Shown here one piece after another: positions 44,445 to 53,528 of a stretch of 64,000 nt of DNA. The notes under the pieces were generated by a model. It was given only the letters and a program-made list of their open reading frames with translations. It made no database searches and was not told where the DNA came from. The stretch is from Prevotella fusca JCM 17724. Lineage in GTDB: Bacteria; Bacteroidota; Bacteroidia; Bacteroidales; Bacteroidaceae. How positions within the stretch are numbered: position 1 is the first letter of the stretch; every line of letters starts with the position of its first letter. The position numbers were made by a program, and so were the translations under genes. Location: assembly GCF_001262015.1 (NCBI RefSeq), contig NZ_CP012074.1, positions 1,074,501-1,138,500 of the forward strand, given 5' to 3'.

Positions 44445-45952
44445 AAAGTAAATCCTTCTCTATCCTTCCCATTCTCTACTGCTTACATATACTATCACCA
44501 AAGGGCTTGTTTGTGTGGGCTGAAAGCCTCATCTGTGAAGGAATCAGCCTGATGGCAATGCTCCGCTTTGCTGCCCGCTTCTATCCAGAACGCTGTGCCA
44601 TCATTGACGAGGACGGAACTGTTACCTATCAGCAGCTCTACTCTCGTGCCCGTCAGCTCGCCCAAAGGCTCTACACCGATTACCAACTTCGCCCGGGAAT
44701 GAGTGTGGCATTGACAGGACGCAACAGTCTGACGTTTGCCATCCTCCTGCATGCACTGTCACGACTGGGCACACGCATCACCTTACTGAGCACTGACCTG
44801 GGTGCAGAGCAGATAATGGCAACGCTGGAAAAGCATCACTATCAATTCTTTGTCTACGACTCCGACCTCAAGCAGATTCCTCGGAAACTTCCCTGCCCAG
44901 CTACCACAACCGACACTTTACGCCACCTTATCATATATAGAAGTTCCAAAATGCAGGAGGTGAAATTACCTCGCATAGGACGAGGAAGAGACATCATCAT
45001 CCATTCAGGAGGCTCTGGCGGAGAATTCAAAACTGTTGCCCGTCGACCATCCCTCATGTCTTTCCTACCTCCACTGTTTGCCTTGCTACGCGACATCAGA
45101 ATTTACAAATATGAGAGTGTACTTGTTTCATTGCCCTTCTATCATGGATTCGGACTTTCAACACTTATCATCTCCCTGCTGATGGGTAAGAAGATATGCC
45201 TGCAAAAACGCTTCGATGCACTCAAAACGTTAGAGATTATCCAGCAGGAAAAGGTGGAAGTGATGCCCATTGTGCCTGCCATGCTGTCTCGCTTCTGGCA
45301 GACTGAGGGCGCAAAGGAAAAGATGAGGAGTCTGCAATGCCTTATAAGCGGTGGCGACAGACTGCCTAAAAGTCTCATCAACACAACCCATAAGGAAATA
45401 GGAGAAATCCTCTTCAACCTTTACGGTACTTCCGAGGCAGGATTCTTTATGCTTGCAACGCCCATGGAACTGGCGGCATTTGACGAAACAACCTTAGGAA
45501 AACCAATCCAAGGAGTGACTTGTAAAGTGCAAGACACTGATAACCAAGGAACGGGGACTCTCTGGGTACGCTCCCGATGGGCTATGAACGGGAAACGGAA
45601 TCAATGGCAAAATACGGGAGATCTGGTTTACAAGAACGACGAAGGTTATTATTTTCATCGTGGAAGAGCCGACCGGATGATTGTGTGTGGAGGTGAGAAT
45701 GTCCATCCAGAGCACATCGAGCAGGTGCTTCTCTCCCACCCCATGATTGTTGCCGCACATGCCTTCCCCACTCCACACCCATGCTTCGGAAACGTAATCC
45801 ACGCTGACATAGAGTGTACACAAAATGCTACACTCACCGAGCCAGCCCTCCTTGACTGGCTCCGCCCACATCTTTCACGTGCCGAAATGCCACACGCTAT
45901 CACATTCAAGACCATTGAATTGCTCTCGACAGGTAAGCAGAAATCGTACTGA
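44441..45952 (+). CDS. AMP-binding (acyl-CoA synthetase-like) enzyme
   Basis: 503 residues of the ANL superfamily: the phosphate-loop region IIIHSGGSGGEFKTVARRP (unusual, see findings), VSLPFYHGFGLSTLI, CLISGGDRLPKSL, NLYGTSEAGFFML (A5), NTGDLVY (A7), GRADRMIVCGGENVHPEHIE (A8 hinge) and the terminal LLSTGKQKSY, whose Lys matches the A10 catalytic Lys. It should activate a carboxylic acid as acyl-AMP, probably for CoA or carrier-protein transfer. The partner SDR would reduce or oxidise the product. No carrier protein lies nearby. Confidence 0.82.
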   Translation: MKSKSFSILPILYCLHILSPKGLFVWAESLICEGISLMAMLRFAARFYPERCAIIDEDGTVTYQQLYSRARQLAQRLYTDYQLRPGMSVALTGRNSLTFAILLHALSRLGTRITLLSTDLGAEQIMATLEKHHYQFFVYDSDLKQIPRKLPCPATTTDTLRHLIIYRSSKMQEVKLPRIGRGRDIIIHSGGSGGEFKTVARRPSLMSFLPPLFALLRDIRIYKYESVLVSLPFYHGFGLSTLIISLLMGKKICLQKRFDALKTLEIIQQEKVEVMPIVPAMLSRFWQTEGAKEKMRSLQCLISGGDRLPKSLINTTHKEIGEILFNLYGTSEAGFFMLATPMELAAFDETTLGKPIQGVTCKVQDTDNQGTGTLWVRSRWAMNGKRNQWQNTGDLVYKNDEGYYFHRGRADRMIVCGGENVHPEHIEQVLLSHPMIVAAHAFPTPHPCFGNVIHADIECTQNATLTEPALLDWLRPHLSRAEMPHAITFKTIELLSTGKQKSY

Positions 45953-46235
45953 AAAATGCTTTTTGACAAGAAGATTAGGACTACAAAACAACTTTCAAAG
46001 AACAAGAAGATAAACACAGATTGGCAATTGAGAATATGATTCTACAGCGAACAGTTTACAACTCATTGCTAATCTGGCTATACTTCCACAACTACTGACG
46101 CACGATTTGGAATTACCATGCTTCTTATGAAGTCCGTATGAAATGGCACTATAGCTAACTATTGAACAACAATAGAGACGTTTCTGAATGGGACAAGAGT
46201 GTTCTTGAACGCATATCAATCACTGGCAACGCTAT
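45953..46235. other. Intergenic stretch, no gene supported
   Basis: It has short open frames only (for example a fragment ending just inside the 22-bp tandem repeat). None has a signal, promoter or recognisable motif. The region may be a decayed gene but nothing specific supports that. The stretch 46303-46647 is likewise empty. Confidence 0.4.
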
Positions 46236-46302
46236 GTGCTGTTGGTAAACACATGTTGTGCTGTTGGTAAACACATGTTGTGTTGTTGGTAAACACCGAT
46301 GG
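46236..46302. repeat. 22-bp tandem repeat, three copies
   Basis: The unit GTGCTGTTGGTAAACACATG plus TT occurs at 46236-46257 and 46258-46279 (identical), and a third, degraded copy follows from 46280 (GTGTTGTTGGTAAACACCGA). A near-copy in reverse complement (ACCAACAGCACCACATGTGC) is found at 56389-56408. Confidence 0.85.
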
Positions 46303-46647
46303 TGTTGAGGGCTAATCACGTTACAATATGTTACTGGGAAAGGAGCAACTTTTAAAATGTAAGTAAGATAGAATTGATTAAAGAGCTGATTATCCCAAAG
46401 ACAATACGATATTATCTATTTAAAAAAGAAAATGGGGGAGTATGCTGTCCGGTTTTATCAAACAGTAATAATCTCAAATAGTAACCGATGCAAAAAATAT
46501 CATCTCAATGACACATGACTGATTCTTCTGGAAATAACATTTCAAATAATACTTTTAGAGGCATTCCTCCTTACAATAAATTGAAAATTAAAGTTTAACG
46601 TATCAACAACTTGGTTTGAAAGTCGACTGTTCTATTCTAACACGGAA

Positions 46648-46692
46648 AAGGGCCATATCAGAACCCTAATAATGCGTTCCGATATGGCTCTT
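46648..46692 (-). terminator. Hairpin terminator downstream of rlpA
   Basis: AAGGGCCATATCAGAAC (46648-46664) pairs with GTTCCGATATGGCTCTT (46676-46692), two mismatched pairs. On the minus strand CCCTTTTCCG follows. It lies 92 bp after the rlpA stop. Confidence 0.65.
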
Positions 46693-46783
46693 TAAATCTT
46701 TATGCTTATAAACTGTAAATTTTCGGAGTGTTCATTATAGCCTTGACACACCCCCAACGACCCTTTCTGACTTGGTATGATGG

Positions 46784-47590
46784 TTACTCAAAGAGTCCTG
46801 TCACACCGTCTTTAATACGTTTGAAGAAGTTGGTCCAGCTACTGCTTGACTCGTTCTTCGAGTTGGCAGGCTGTGTATTCTGCTTGTTCTGCTGCGTTGG
46901 CTGCTGGCGGTTTGTTGCCGGTTGTGTTGTGCGTGCAGTTGCAGTTTGAGGTTTCGCCTTGGCAGACTGTTGATTGACAGGGGCAGAAGCCTGTGTCTGC
47001 TTGTGTGTCTCAGAGGCATTTTCCTTGTTTTCCTTGTCTACCTTTGCCTGCTGTGGGAGTTTTTTATTGTTCAAATGTGTATCTACCTTGCGCTCGATTT
47101 CCTTGGGCTTGTCCTCCTCAACCTTCTCCCATTCAGGAATAAACTCATAGCATACGCCAGCAGTACCGTATTCGATTTCAGGCATTTCAATACCACCAGT
47201 TGACTCAGACGGGAATGGAATCTCCGTTTCTTTTGGTACCACCTCAACCTTCACGTATGCCACACCGCAGGCGATAGTCCTCAATTCACGTGCTGCAGCA
47301 TAAGACAAGTCGACGACACGCCCACGAACAAAAGGACCACGATCCGTTACACGGACTATGACCGACTTACCATTGCGAGGATTTGTAACCCTCAGGCGTG
47401 TACCAAAGGGAAGTGTGCGGTGTGCACAAGTAAAAGCATTACGGTCGTAACGTTCACCATTACTCATCCGGCGACCGTGTAATCCGTTACTGTAATAAGA
47501 TGCCTTACCATCTGACTGGGCTTGTACGGTCAGTGTAAAGACGCTGAATAGCGAGAATAACGCTATCAGGAGAAGTCTGGTTCTATACAT
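46784..47590 (-). CDS. rlpA: RlpA-like septal lytic transglycosylase
   Basis: 268 residues. A signal peptide (ending VQAQ) is followed by the double-psi beta-barrel: GKASYYSNGLHGRRMSNGERYD, FTCAHRTLPFGTRLRVTNPRNGKSVIVRVTDRGPF across the Asp/His site, and GRVVDLSYAAARELR. The remainder is a low-complexity linker rich in Gln, Thr, Ala and Lys (residues 165-245), ending SWTNFFKRIKDGVTGLFE. A SPOR domain, present at the C-terminus of E. coli RlpA, is absent. It probably trims denuded glycans at division. Confidence 0.88.
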   Translation of the reverse strand: MYRTRLLLIALFSLFSVFTLTVQAQSDGKASYYSNGLHGRRMSNGERYDRNAFTCAHRTLPFGTRLRVTNPRNGKSVIVRVTDRGPFVRGRVVDLSYAAARELRTIACGVAYVKVEVVPKETEIPFPSESTGGIEMPEIEYGTAGVCYEFIPEWEKVEEDKPKEIERKVDTHLNNKKLPQQAKVDKENKENASETHKQTQASAPVNQQSAKAKPQTATARTTQPATNRQQPTQQNKQNTQPANSKNESSSSWTNFFKRIKDGVTGLFE

Positions 47591-47607
47591 AATAATTGTT
47601 TAATATC

Positions 47608-47678
47608 ACCAGTCTTCTCCTGTAGGGTTTATCCCCTTCCTGCCATGATGGGCAGGAAAGGGGGAAGAAAAGACTGGT
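47608..47678 (-). terminator. gdhA terminator, nested hairpins
   Basis: Outer stem ACCAGTCTT/AAGACTGGT (47608-47616 with 47670-47678) and inner stem CCCCTTCCTGCC/GGCAGGAAAGGGG (47633-47644 with 47651-47663, one bulge), 4 bp past the gdhA stop. Confidence 0.75.
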
Positions 47679-47682
47679 CTTA

Positions 47683-49020
47683 TTATACGACACCCTGGGC
47701 AAGCATAGCCTTCGCTACCTTCATGAAGCCCGCAATATTGGCGCCCTTGATATAATCAATATGACCGTCAGCCTGCTTACCATACGTCACGCACTGCTCG
47801 TGGATAGAGCTCATGATGTAATGGAGCTTCTGGTCAACCTCTTCCGGACTCCATGAGAGGCGGAGAGAGTTCTGTGACATTTCGAGACCAGAGGTTGCAA
47901 CACCACCTGCATTGACAGCCTTGCCAGGAGCGAAGAGCTGCTTGGCAGCAGTGAACTTGTCGGCAGCCTCAGCTGTACAACCCATGTTTGAAACTTCAGC
48001 TACGCACAATGGCTTGTATGCAAGAATCTTGTCAGCATCCTCACCGTTGAGCTCGTTCTGTGTAGCACATGGCAAGTAAATGTCCGCTTTCTGCTCCCAA
48101 GGTTTGCGACCCTTGAAGAACTGTGCGCCAGGATACTTCTCTGCGTATGGCTCACAAACGTCATTACCACTGCTGCGGAGTTCGAGCATATACTCAATCT
48201 TCTCACCGCTGATGCCATCCGGATCATAGATGTAACCGTCAGGACCGCTCAGTGTGATAACCTTTGCACCGAGTTCGGTAGCCTTCTTGGCAGCACCCCA
48301 TGCAACGTTACCGAAGCCAGAGAGCGCAACTGTCTTACCCTTGATGTCGAGACCGTGGGTCTCCATCATCTGATGAACGAAGTAGAGCGCACCATAACCA
48401 GTTGCCTCTGGACGGAGAATAGAGCCACCCCATTCTCTGCCCTTACCTGTGAGCATACCCTGGAACTGGTGAGTCAGCTTACGATACTGACCGAAGAGAT
48501 AACCGATCTCACGACCACCAACACCGATGTCACCTGCAGGAACGTCCTCATCAGGACCGACGTGGCGGTAAAGTTCGTTCATGAAGGCTTGGCAGAAACG
48601 CATGATTTCAGCATCACTCTTGCCACGTGGAGAGAAGTCAGAACCTCCCTTGCCACCGCCCATAGGCAATGTGGTGAGCGCATTCTTGAAAGTCTGCTCG
48701 AAACCGAGGAACTTAAGGATGCTAAGGTTTACTGACGCATGGAAACGCAGACCACCCTTGTACGGACCAATTGCACCGTTGAACTGCACACGGTAACCGA
48801 TGTTCACCTGAACCTTGCCCTGGTCATCAACCCAAGGTACACGGAACGTGATGACACGCTCAGGTTCCACAATGCGCTCAATGATACTTGCACGCTCGAA
48901 CTCTGGGTGCTGGTTGTAAACATCCTTCACAGAAACAAGCACTTCACGTACTGCCTGCAAATACTCTGACTCACCTGGATGCTTCTGCTCCAGTGCCTGC
49001 ATGATTTTTTCGACTTCCAT
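47683..49020 (-). CDS. gdhA: NADP-specific glutamate dehydrogenase
   Basis: 445 residues, the usual length of hexameric bacterial GDH. Key motifs are VNIGYRVQFNGAIGPYKGGLRFH, LPMGGGKGGSDFSPRGKSDAE (catalytic Lys), PAGDIGVGGREIG, the NADP-binding KTVALSGFGNVAWGAA and VAEVSNMGCTAEA/NAGGVATSGLEMSQNS at the C-terminus. It fixes ammonium onto 2-oxoglutarate, a main nitrogen entry route in Bacteroidales. It has its own promoter and terminator. Confidence 0.97.
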   Translation of the reverse strand: MEVEKIMQALEQKHPGESEYLQAVREVLVSVKDVYNQHPEFERASIIERIVEPERVITFRVPWVDDQGKVQVNIGYRVQFNGAIGPYKGGLRFHASVNLSILKFLGFEQTFKNALTTLPMGGGKGGSDFSPRGKSDAEIMRFCQAFMNELYRHVGPDEDVPAGDIGVGGREIGYLFGQYRKLTHQFQGMLTGKGREWGGSILRPEATGYGALYFVHQMMETHGLDIKGKTVALSGFGNVAWGAAKKATELGAKVITLSGPDGYIYDPDGISGEKIEYMLELRSSGNDVCEPYAEKYPGAQFFKGRKPWEQKADIYLPCATQNELNGEDADKILAYKPLCVAEVSNMGCTAEAADKFTAAKQLFAPGKAVNAGGVATSGLEMSQNSLRLSWSPEEVDQKLHYIMSSIHEQCVTYGKQADGHIDYIKGANIAGFMKVAKAMLAQGVV

Positions 49021-49078
49021 AGTAAATTGACTTTTATTTGTTTATGTTAGTTAGTATCATTCGGTTAGAATGGTACGG

Positions 49079-49086
49079 CAAATATA
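49079..49086 (-). promoter_or_regulatory. -7 promoter box TATATTTG for gdhA
   Basis: Minus-strand TAnnTTTG match 58 bp before the gdhA ATG. Confidence 0.55.
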
Positions 49087-49247
49087 TCCAAAATCTGTCA
49101 AACCGCCAAATGAAAATCGATTTTTTTATTTTCGTTCTTACTTTCCAGCACTTGCTTTTGGTTGATAAAGACAGGAGTCAGTATGCAAAGTAATAAAAAA
49201 TATATTATTTAAGTAGCTAAAAGATAGGTCGACTTGTAATTATTTTG

Positions 49248-49255
49248 TATTTTTG
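49248..49255 (+). promoter_or_regulatory. -7 promoter box TATTTTTG
   Basis: Plus-strand TAnnTTTG match 20 bp before the ATG at 49276. Confidence 0.55.
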
Positions 49256-49275
49256 TCGAAAATTAAGTTTTGTCC

Positions 49276-52200
49276 ATGAGTGAACAAGTTCCTGCACAAT
49301 GGGGTAATTTTTACCTGAAGGATGTAAGTTTTGTCAATCTGATGATGCGACGGATTTACAACGTCCTGATTGTAGCCAATCCATACGATGCCTTCATGCT
49401 GGAGGATGACGGACGTGTAGAAGAGAAGATCTACAATGAGTATATGGAATTGGGGCTGCGCTATCCGCCAACCTTCACACAGGTTTCAACAACTGAAGAG
49501 GCTTCCAGAATACTCAATTCAGTAGACATCGACCTCGTCATCTGCATGCCAGGCAATGCCGATAATGATGCCTTTGACGTGGCGAGGGCTGTAAAGGCAG
49601 AGTTCCCAGATATCCACTGCGTGGTGCTGACTCCGTTCTCCCACGGTATCACGAAGCGAATACAACACGAGGACCTCAGCATCTTCGATTACGTATTCTG
49701 CTGGTTGGGGAATACTAACCTCATCCTCTCTATCATCAAACTGATGGAGGACAAGATGAATATAGACAACGACATCCGCGAGGTGGGGGTACAGATGATA
49801 TTGCTTGTAGAGGACTCTATCCGTTTCTATTCGTCCATCCTACCTAATTTATATAGCTACATTCTCACACAGAGCCAGAACTTTGCCACCGAAGCACTGA
49901 CCCGCCACGACGCCTCACTGCGCCAACGTGGACGACCAAAGGTAGTCTTGGCTCGTACATACGAAGAGGCATGGGAGATTTACCAGCGTTACAAGGACAA
50001 CTGCCTGGGCGTTATTTCTGATGTAAGGTTCCCTATTAATAATGTGAAAGAGAAAGAGCGAACTGCGACAGAAGGGAACATTCCCGTTATAGAGAAAGAC
50101 CCCGAAGCGGGATTGAAGCTGCTCCGTGCCATACGGCAAGAGGATGAATACCTCCCTTTGATTATAGAAAGCTCGGAGAGCGACAACCGTGAAAAGGCTG
50201 AGGCAGAAGGCTTCCGCTTTGTCGACAAGAACTCGAAGAAGATGAGCGTAGACCTCCGCCACCTGCTCGAAGAGCACATGGGATTCGGCGACTTCATCTT
50301 CCGAAACCCCAAGACACGTGAGGAGGTGATGCGTATCCGCAGCCTGAAGGACTTACAGGACAACATCTTTACGATTCCGCGCGACTCCATGCTTTATCAC
50401 ATCTCACGCAACCATGTGAGCCGTTGGCTCTCCGCCCGTGCCATCTTCCCCGTATCTTCTTTCCTCAAGGGCATTACCTGGCACAAGCTGCAGGATGTGG
50501 ATATGCACCGGCAGATTATCTTTGACGCCATCGTTGCCTACCGAAAGATGCGCAACGTGGGTGTAGTAGCTGTGTTCGACAGACATAAATTCGACCGTTA
50601 TGCCCACTTTGCTCGTATCGGTGACGGTTCACTGGGTGGCAAGGGACGTGGTCTGGCTTTCCTCGACAACGTCATCAAGCGTCGTCCCGACTTCAACCGC
50701 TTCCCGAATGCCAAGGTTCAGATACCGAAGACGGTCGTTCTTTGTACGGATGTCTTCGACAGCTTCATGGAGCAGAATAACCTTTACCATATTGCCTTGA
50801 GCGATGCAAGCGACGAAGAGATACTCCATGCCTTCCTCCGTGCCCAGCTGCCCGATGAGTACATAGGCGACTTCTTCACCTTCTTCGAGGCGACACGCTC
50901 ACCGATTGCCGTCCGCTCCAGTTCATTGTTGGAAGACAGTCACTACCAGCCTTTCGCAGGTATCTACTCTACTTATATGATTCCTTATCTTGAGGACAAG
51001 TATGAAATGCTGCGTATGCTGGCTTGTGCCATCAAGGCCGTCTATGCCTCGGTTTATTATCGTGACTCCAAGGCCTATATGACTGCCACAAGCAATGTCA
51101 TTGATCAGGAGAAGATGGCGGTCATCCTGCAGCAGGTTGTCGGCAAGGAATATGGCGACCATTTCTACCCGAACATCTCCGGCGTCCTCCGTTCTCTAAA
51201 CTACTATCCGATAGGAGAAGAGAAAGCAGAGGAAGGTATCGCCTCTTTGGCACTGGGACTGGGCAAGTACATCGTAGATGGTGGTCAGACCTTGCGTGTA
51301 TGTCCGTTCCATCCGCACCAGATTTTGCAGATGAGCGAAATGGAAATAGCCTTGCGAGAAACGCAGACCCAGTTCTATGCGCTTGACATGAAACGTATCA
51401 GTGAGGATTTCAAGGTGGATGATGGTTTTAATATCCTCAAACTGCGTGTGAAAGATGCCGAGGTGGATGGCAGCCTGCAGTATATCGCCTCCACTTACTC
51501 GCCTGAAGACAATGCTATTTACAATGGTCTCTATGATGGCGGACGGAAGGTTATCTCCTTTTGCGGTGTGCTTCAGCAGGATGTTTTCCCTCTCCCTGAA
51601 CTGTTGCAGATGGCAATGAACTATGGTGCCGAGGCGATGCGGCGTCCTGTGGAGATTGAATTTGCGGCCAATCTGAACAGCGACCGTACGGGGGAACTTT
51701 ATCTCCTGCAGATTCGCCCGATAGTCGATTCCAAGCAGATGCTGGATGAAGACCTCACGGAAATACCTGATGAGCAATGTCTGCTGCGGAGCCATAACTC
51801 CTTGGGACACGGCGTGTCGGACGACGTACAGGATGTTGTATATATAAAGACCGACAGCTCTTTTACGGCATCCAACAATCCTGCTATTGCTGACGAGATA
51901 GAACGGATAAACCGCAAGTTCCTTGATACTGATAAGAACTATGTACTCATTGGTCCCGGTCGTTGGGGTTCAAGCGACCCTTGGCTGGGTATTCCAGTGA
52001 AGTGGTCGCACATTTCGGCTGCCCGTGTCATCGTGGAGGAGGGACTTGAACACTACCGGGTTGACCCAAGTCAGGGAACGCATTTCTTCCAGAACCTCAC
52101 CTCTTTCGGCGTAGGTTATTTCACCGTAAATCCTTATAAGGAAGATGGATTCTATCAGCGGAGTGTACTTGATGCCCTGCCAGCTGTGGAGGAAACAAAA

Positions 52201-52311
52201 TGGGTGCGCCACGTTCGTTTCCCAAAGCCATTGAGCATAATGATGGATGGCAAGAAACAGGAAGGTGTGGTATTGCTTCCTTCTGTTTCACATACGGAAA
52301 CTGACGTTTGA
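49276..52311 (+). CDS. Receiver-PPDK_N (PEP/pyruvate-binding) fusion protein
   Basis: 1011 residues from ATG 49276 (a TTG two codons earlier is less likely). Residues about 25-155 form a receiver-like fold without obvious phospho-site. Residues about 172-335 form a second, complete receiver: acidic Glu179-Asp180, phospho-acceptor Asp249 (VISDVRFP), Ser299 and Lys318 (DKNS). Residues about 440-840 are an ATP-grasp PPDK_N domain (GDGSLGGKGRGLAF, PIAVRSSSLLEDSHYQPFAG, GELYLLQIRPI). A C-terminal region of unknown type follows (GPGRWGSSDPWLG). The swivelling His domain and TIM-barrel domain of PEP synthase are missing, so it is not a standard PEP synthase. Phosphorylation-controlled phosphotransfer is inferred. 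Confidence 0.82.
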   Translation: MSEQVPAQWGNFYLKDVSFVNLMMRRIYNVLIVANPYDAFMLEDDGRVEEKIYNEYMELGLRYPPTFTQVSTTEEASRILNSVDIDLVICMPGNADNDAFDVARAVKAEFPDIHCVVLTPFSHGITKRIQHEDLSIFDYVFCWLGNTNLILSIIKLMEDKMNIDNDIREVGVQMILLVEDSIRFYSSILPNLYSYILTQSQNFATEALTRHDASLRQRGRPKVVLARTYEEAWEIYQRYKDNCLGVISDVRFPINNVKEKERTATEGNIPVIEKDPEAGLKLLRAIRQEDEYLPLIIESSESDNREKAEAEGFRFVDKNSKKMSVDLRHLLEEHMGFGDFIFRNPKTREEVMRIRSLKDLQDNIFTIPRDSMLYHISRNHVSRWLSARAIFPVSSFLKGITWHKLQDVDMHRQIIFDAIVAYRKMRNVGVVAVFDRHKFDRYAHFARIGDGSLGGKGRGLAFLDNVIKRRPDFNRFPNAKVQIPKTVVLCTDVFDSFMEQNNLYHIALSDASDEEILHAFLRAQLPDEYIGDFFTFFEATRSPIAVRSSSLLEDSHYQPFAGIYSTYMIPYLEDKYEMLRMLACAIKAVYASVYYRDSKAYMTATSNVIDQEKMAVILQQVVGKEYGDHFYPNISGVLRSLNYYPIGEEKAEEGIASLALGLGKYIVDGGQTLRVCPFHPHQILQMSEMEIALRETQTQFYALDMKRISEDFKVDDGFNILKLRVKDAEVDGSLQYIASTYSPEDNAIYNGLYDGGRKVISFCGVLQQDVFPLPELLQMAMNYGAEAMRRPVEIEFAANLNSDRTGELYLLQIRPIVDSKQMLDEDLTEIPDEQCLLRSHNSLGHGVSDDVQDVVYIKTDSSFTASNNPAIADEIERINRKFLDTDKNYVLIGPGRWGSSDPWLGIPVKWSHISAARVIVEEGLEHYRVDPSQGTHFFQNLTSFGVGYFTVNPYKEDGFYQRSVLDALPAVEETKWVRHVRFPKPLSIMMDGKKQEGVVLLPSVSHTETDV

Positions 52312-52336
52312 AGAAGTCACAGGTACTTACAGAAAC

Positions 52337-52377
52337 CAAGCCATCATCTGCGGAAACCGTCCGTGAATGATGGCTTG
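52337..52377 (+). terminator. Hairpin terminator of the PPDK gene
   Basis: CAAGCCATCAT (52337-52347) pairs with ATGATGGCTTG (52367-52377), plus an inner CGG/CCG, and is followed by CTTTTGCC. Confidence 0.75.
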
Positions 52378-52747
52378 CTTTTGCCTGTCAACAGAAGAAT
52401 GACAATCTCGTAAAACAGACAACTTTTGATTGATGCGTGAGGCAAGCATTGGTCACAATGTAGATATACTATGGAGTTTATGACCGAATGAAAGAGACAT
52501 CTACTGATGACCCACTGGGGATTACCAATGTTTAATAATCATGAGATAAGTTTTTATTACCCTGGTGTCAACATTGACAGACAACCGTTGTGCGGCAAAG
52601 TACACGTTAACAAGAACCGGAGTCAACACCCACATCTTTCCATATAGAATCCATATCGGATTTCCTCATGCTGACAACTGCGAAACATCTTTACATAAAC
52701 CGCTTTGATTCTGACATAAAATGAAAGGAAATGACAAACTTTCCGCA
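52378..52747. other. Intergenic stretch, nothing recognised
   Basis: No gene, RNA or clear promoter was seen. It lies between the PPDK terminator and repeat copy 4. Confidence 0.4.
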
Positions 52748-52895
52748 CACCCATAACAGTCAATCAGACAGATGGTTATAATCCCAAGAAAACAAAAGGT
52801 GCCAAATCGGACTTCAATTAAGCCTTAATAAGCCTTCAATTAAGCACCTATTGGACGTCAATTAGTGCTTGATTTGAATGCAAGTTAGCATAGAT
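52748..52895. repeat. CTTAATTGAAG-type dispersed repeat, copy 4 (reverse)
   Basis: Reverse orientation: AACAGTCAATCAGACAGATG, CAAAAGGTGCCAAATCGGAC, TTCAATTAAGCCTTAATAAG, CCTTCAATTAAGCACCTATT, GGACGTCAATTAGTGC. It is followed at about 52930-52975 by a C-rich stretch (CCTCATCCTCACCCTTCTCC) that mirrors the G-rich repeat near copy 3. Confidence 0.8.
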
Positions 52896-52975
52896 TGAAA
52901 ACCAAAGTGGGAAAAAACAGGACAAAACACCTCATCCTCACCCTTCTCCAATCAGAAGCCTCAGCCCAAGAGGGT

Positions 52976-53386
52976 GTGTCAAGAACTTTTTGCATACCCT
53001 CCTCCGTGCATTTATTTCCCATAACAACTCCGTGAACTCCGTGCGCTCTGTGAGAGATTATCCCATGCTGAACTTGCTGCGTTGTCTCACACCGAGAAAC
53101 CCAAAGGTTTATAGAGAGTACAGAGACAGAGGAAATAAAGAGGCAAAACGGTTATTATGTCTTTCTCTTATCCTGTCCTTTTGCTGTCTTTCTGTCTTTC
53201 CATTAATCTTCTGTGTGCTTTATCTTTACCGTTCAACCTGTCTAACCTGCCCTTACATCCTACAGCTTCGTTCCAAAGATTAAACAAGATTCCGACAAGG
53301 AAATATAAGATGTCAGGAAACAATACGACTTATAAGAACAATAGGCAATGTGGGCTAATGCCCAATTGTGGTTAATCAACGCAATA
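52976..53386. other. Intergenic stretch, no gene supported
   Basis: A 97-codon open frame (52990-53283) has mixed, unconvincing composition and no promoter, so it is not called. A small hairpin TGGGCTAATGCCCA (53351-53364) lies near the end. Confidence 0.4.
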
Positions 53387-53416
53387 GGGGGTGCATCAGA
53401 TTCCTGATGCACCCCC
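53387..53416. terminator. GC-rich hairpin, possible bidirectional terminator
   Basis: GGGGGTGCATCAG (53387-53399) pairs perfectly with CTGATGCACCCCC (53404-53416) around a 4-nt loop. It is very stable but lacks a T-run on either side. The next stop on the minus strand is at 53529. Confidence 0.6.
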
Positions 53417-53528
53417 ATTCCATCAAAGTTTAGTTATCAGAGTCAGTACTTACACAATAATATCTTGTTGCATCGCAAACAGGCAGACAACCCATTGACT
53501 TGGTCATACAACCTGTCTGACAATCATT

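Noticed and set aside
46236..46302. Possible CRISPR array
   Set aside because: The 22-bp units are directly adjacent, with no spacers, and no cas genes are present. It is a plain tandem repeat.
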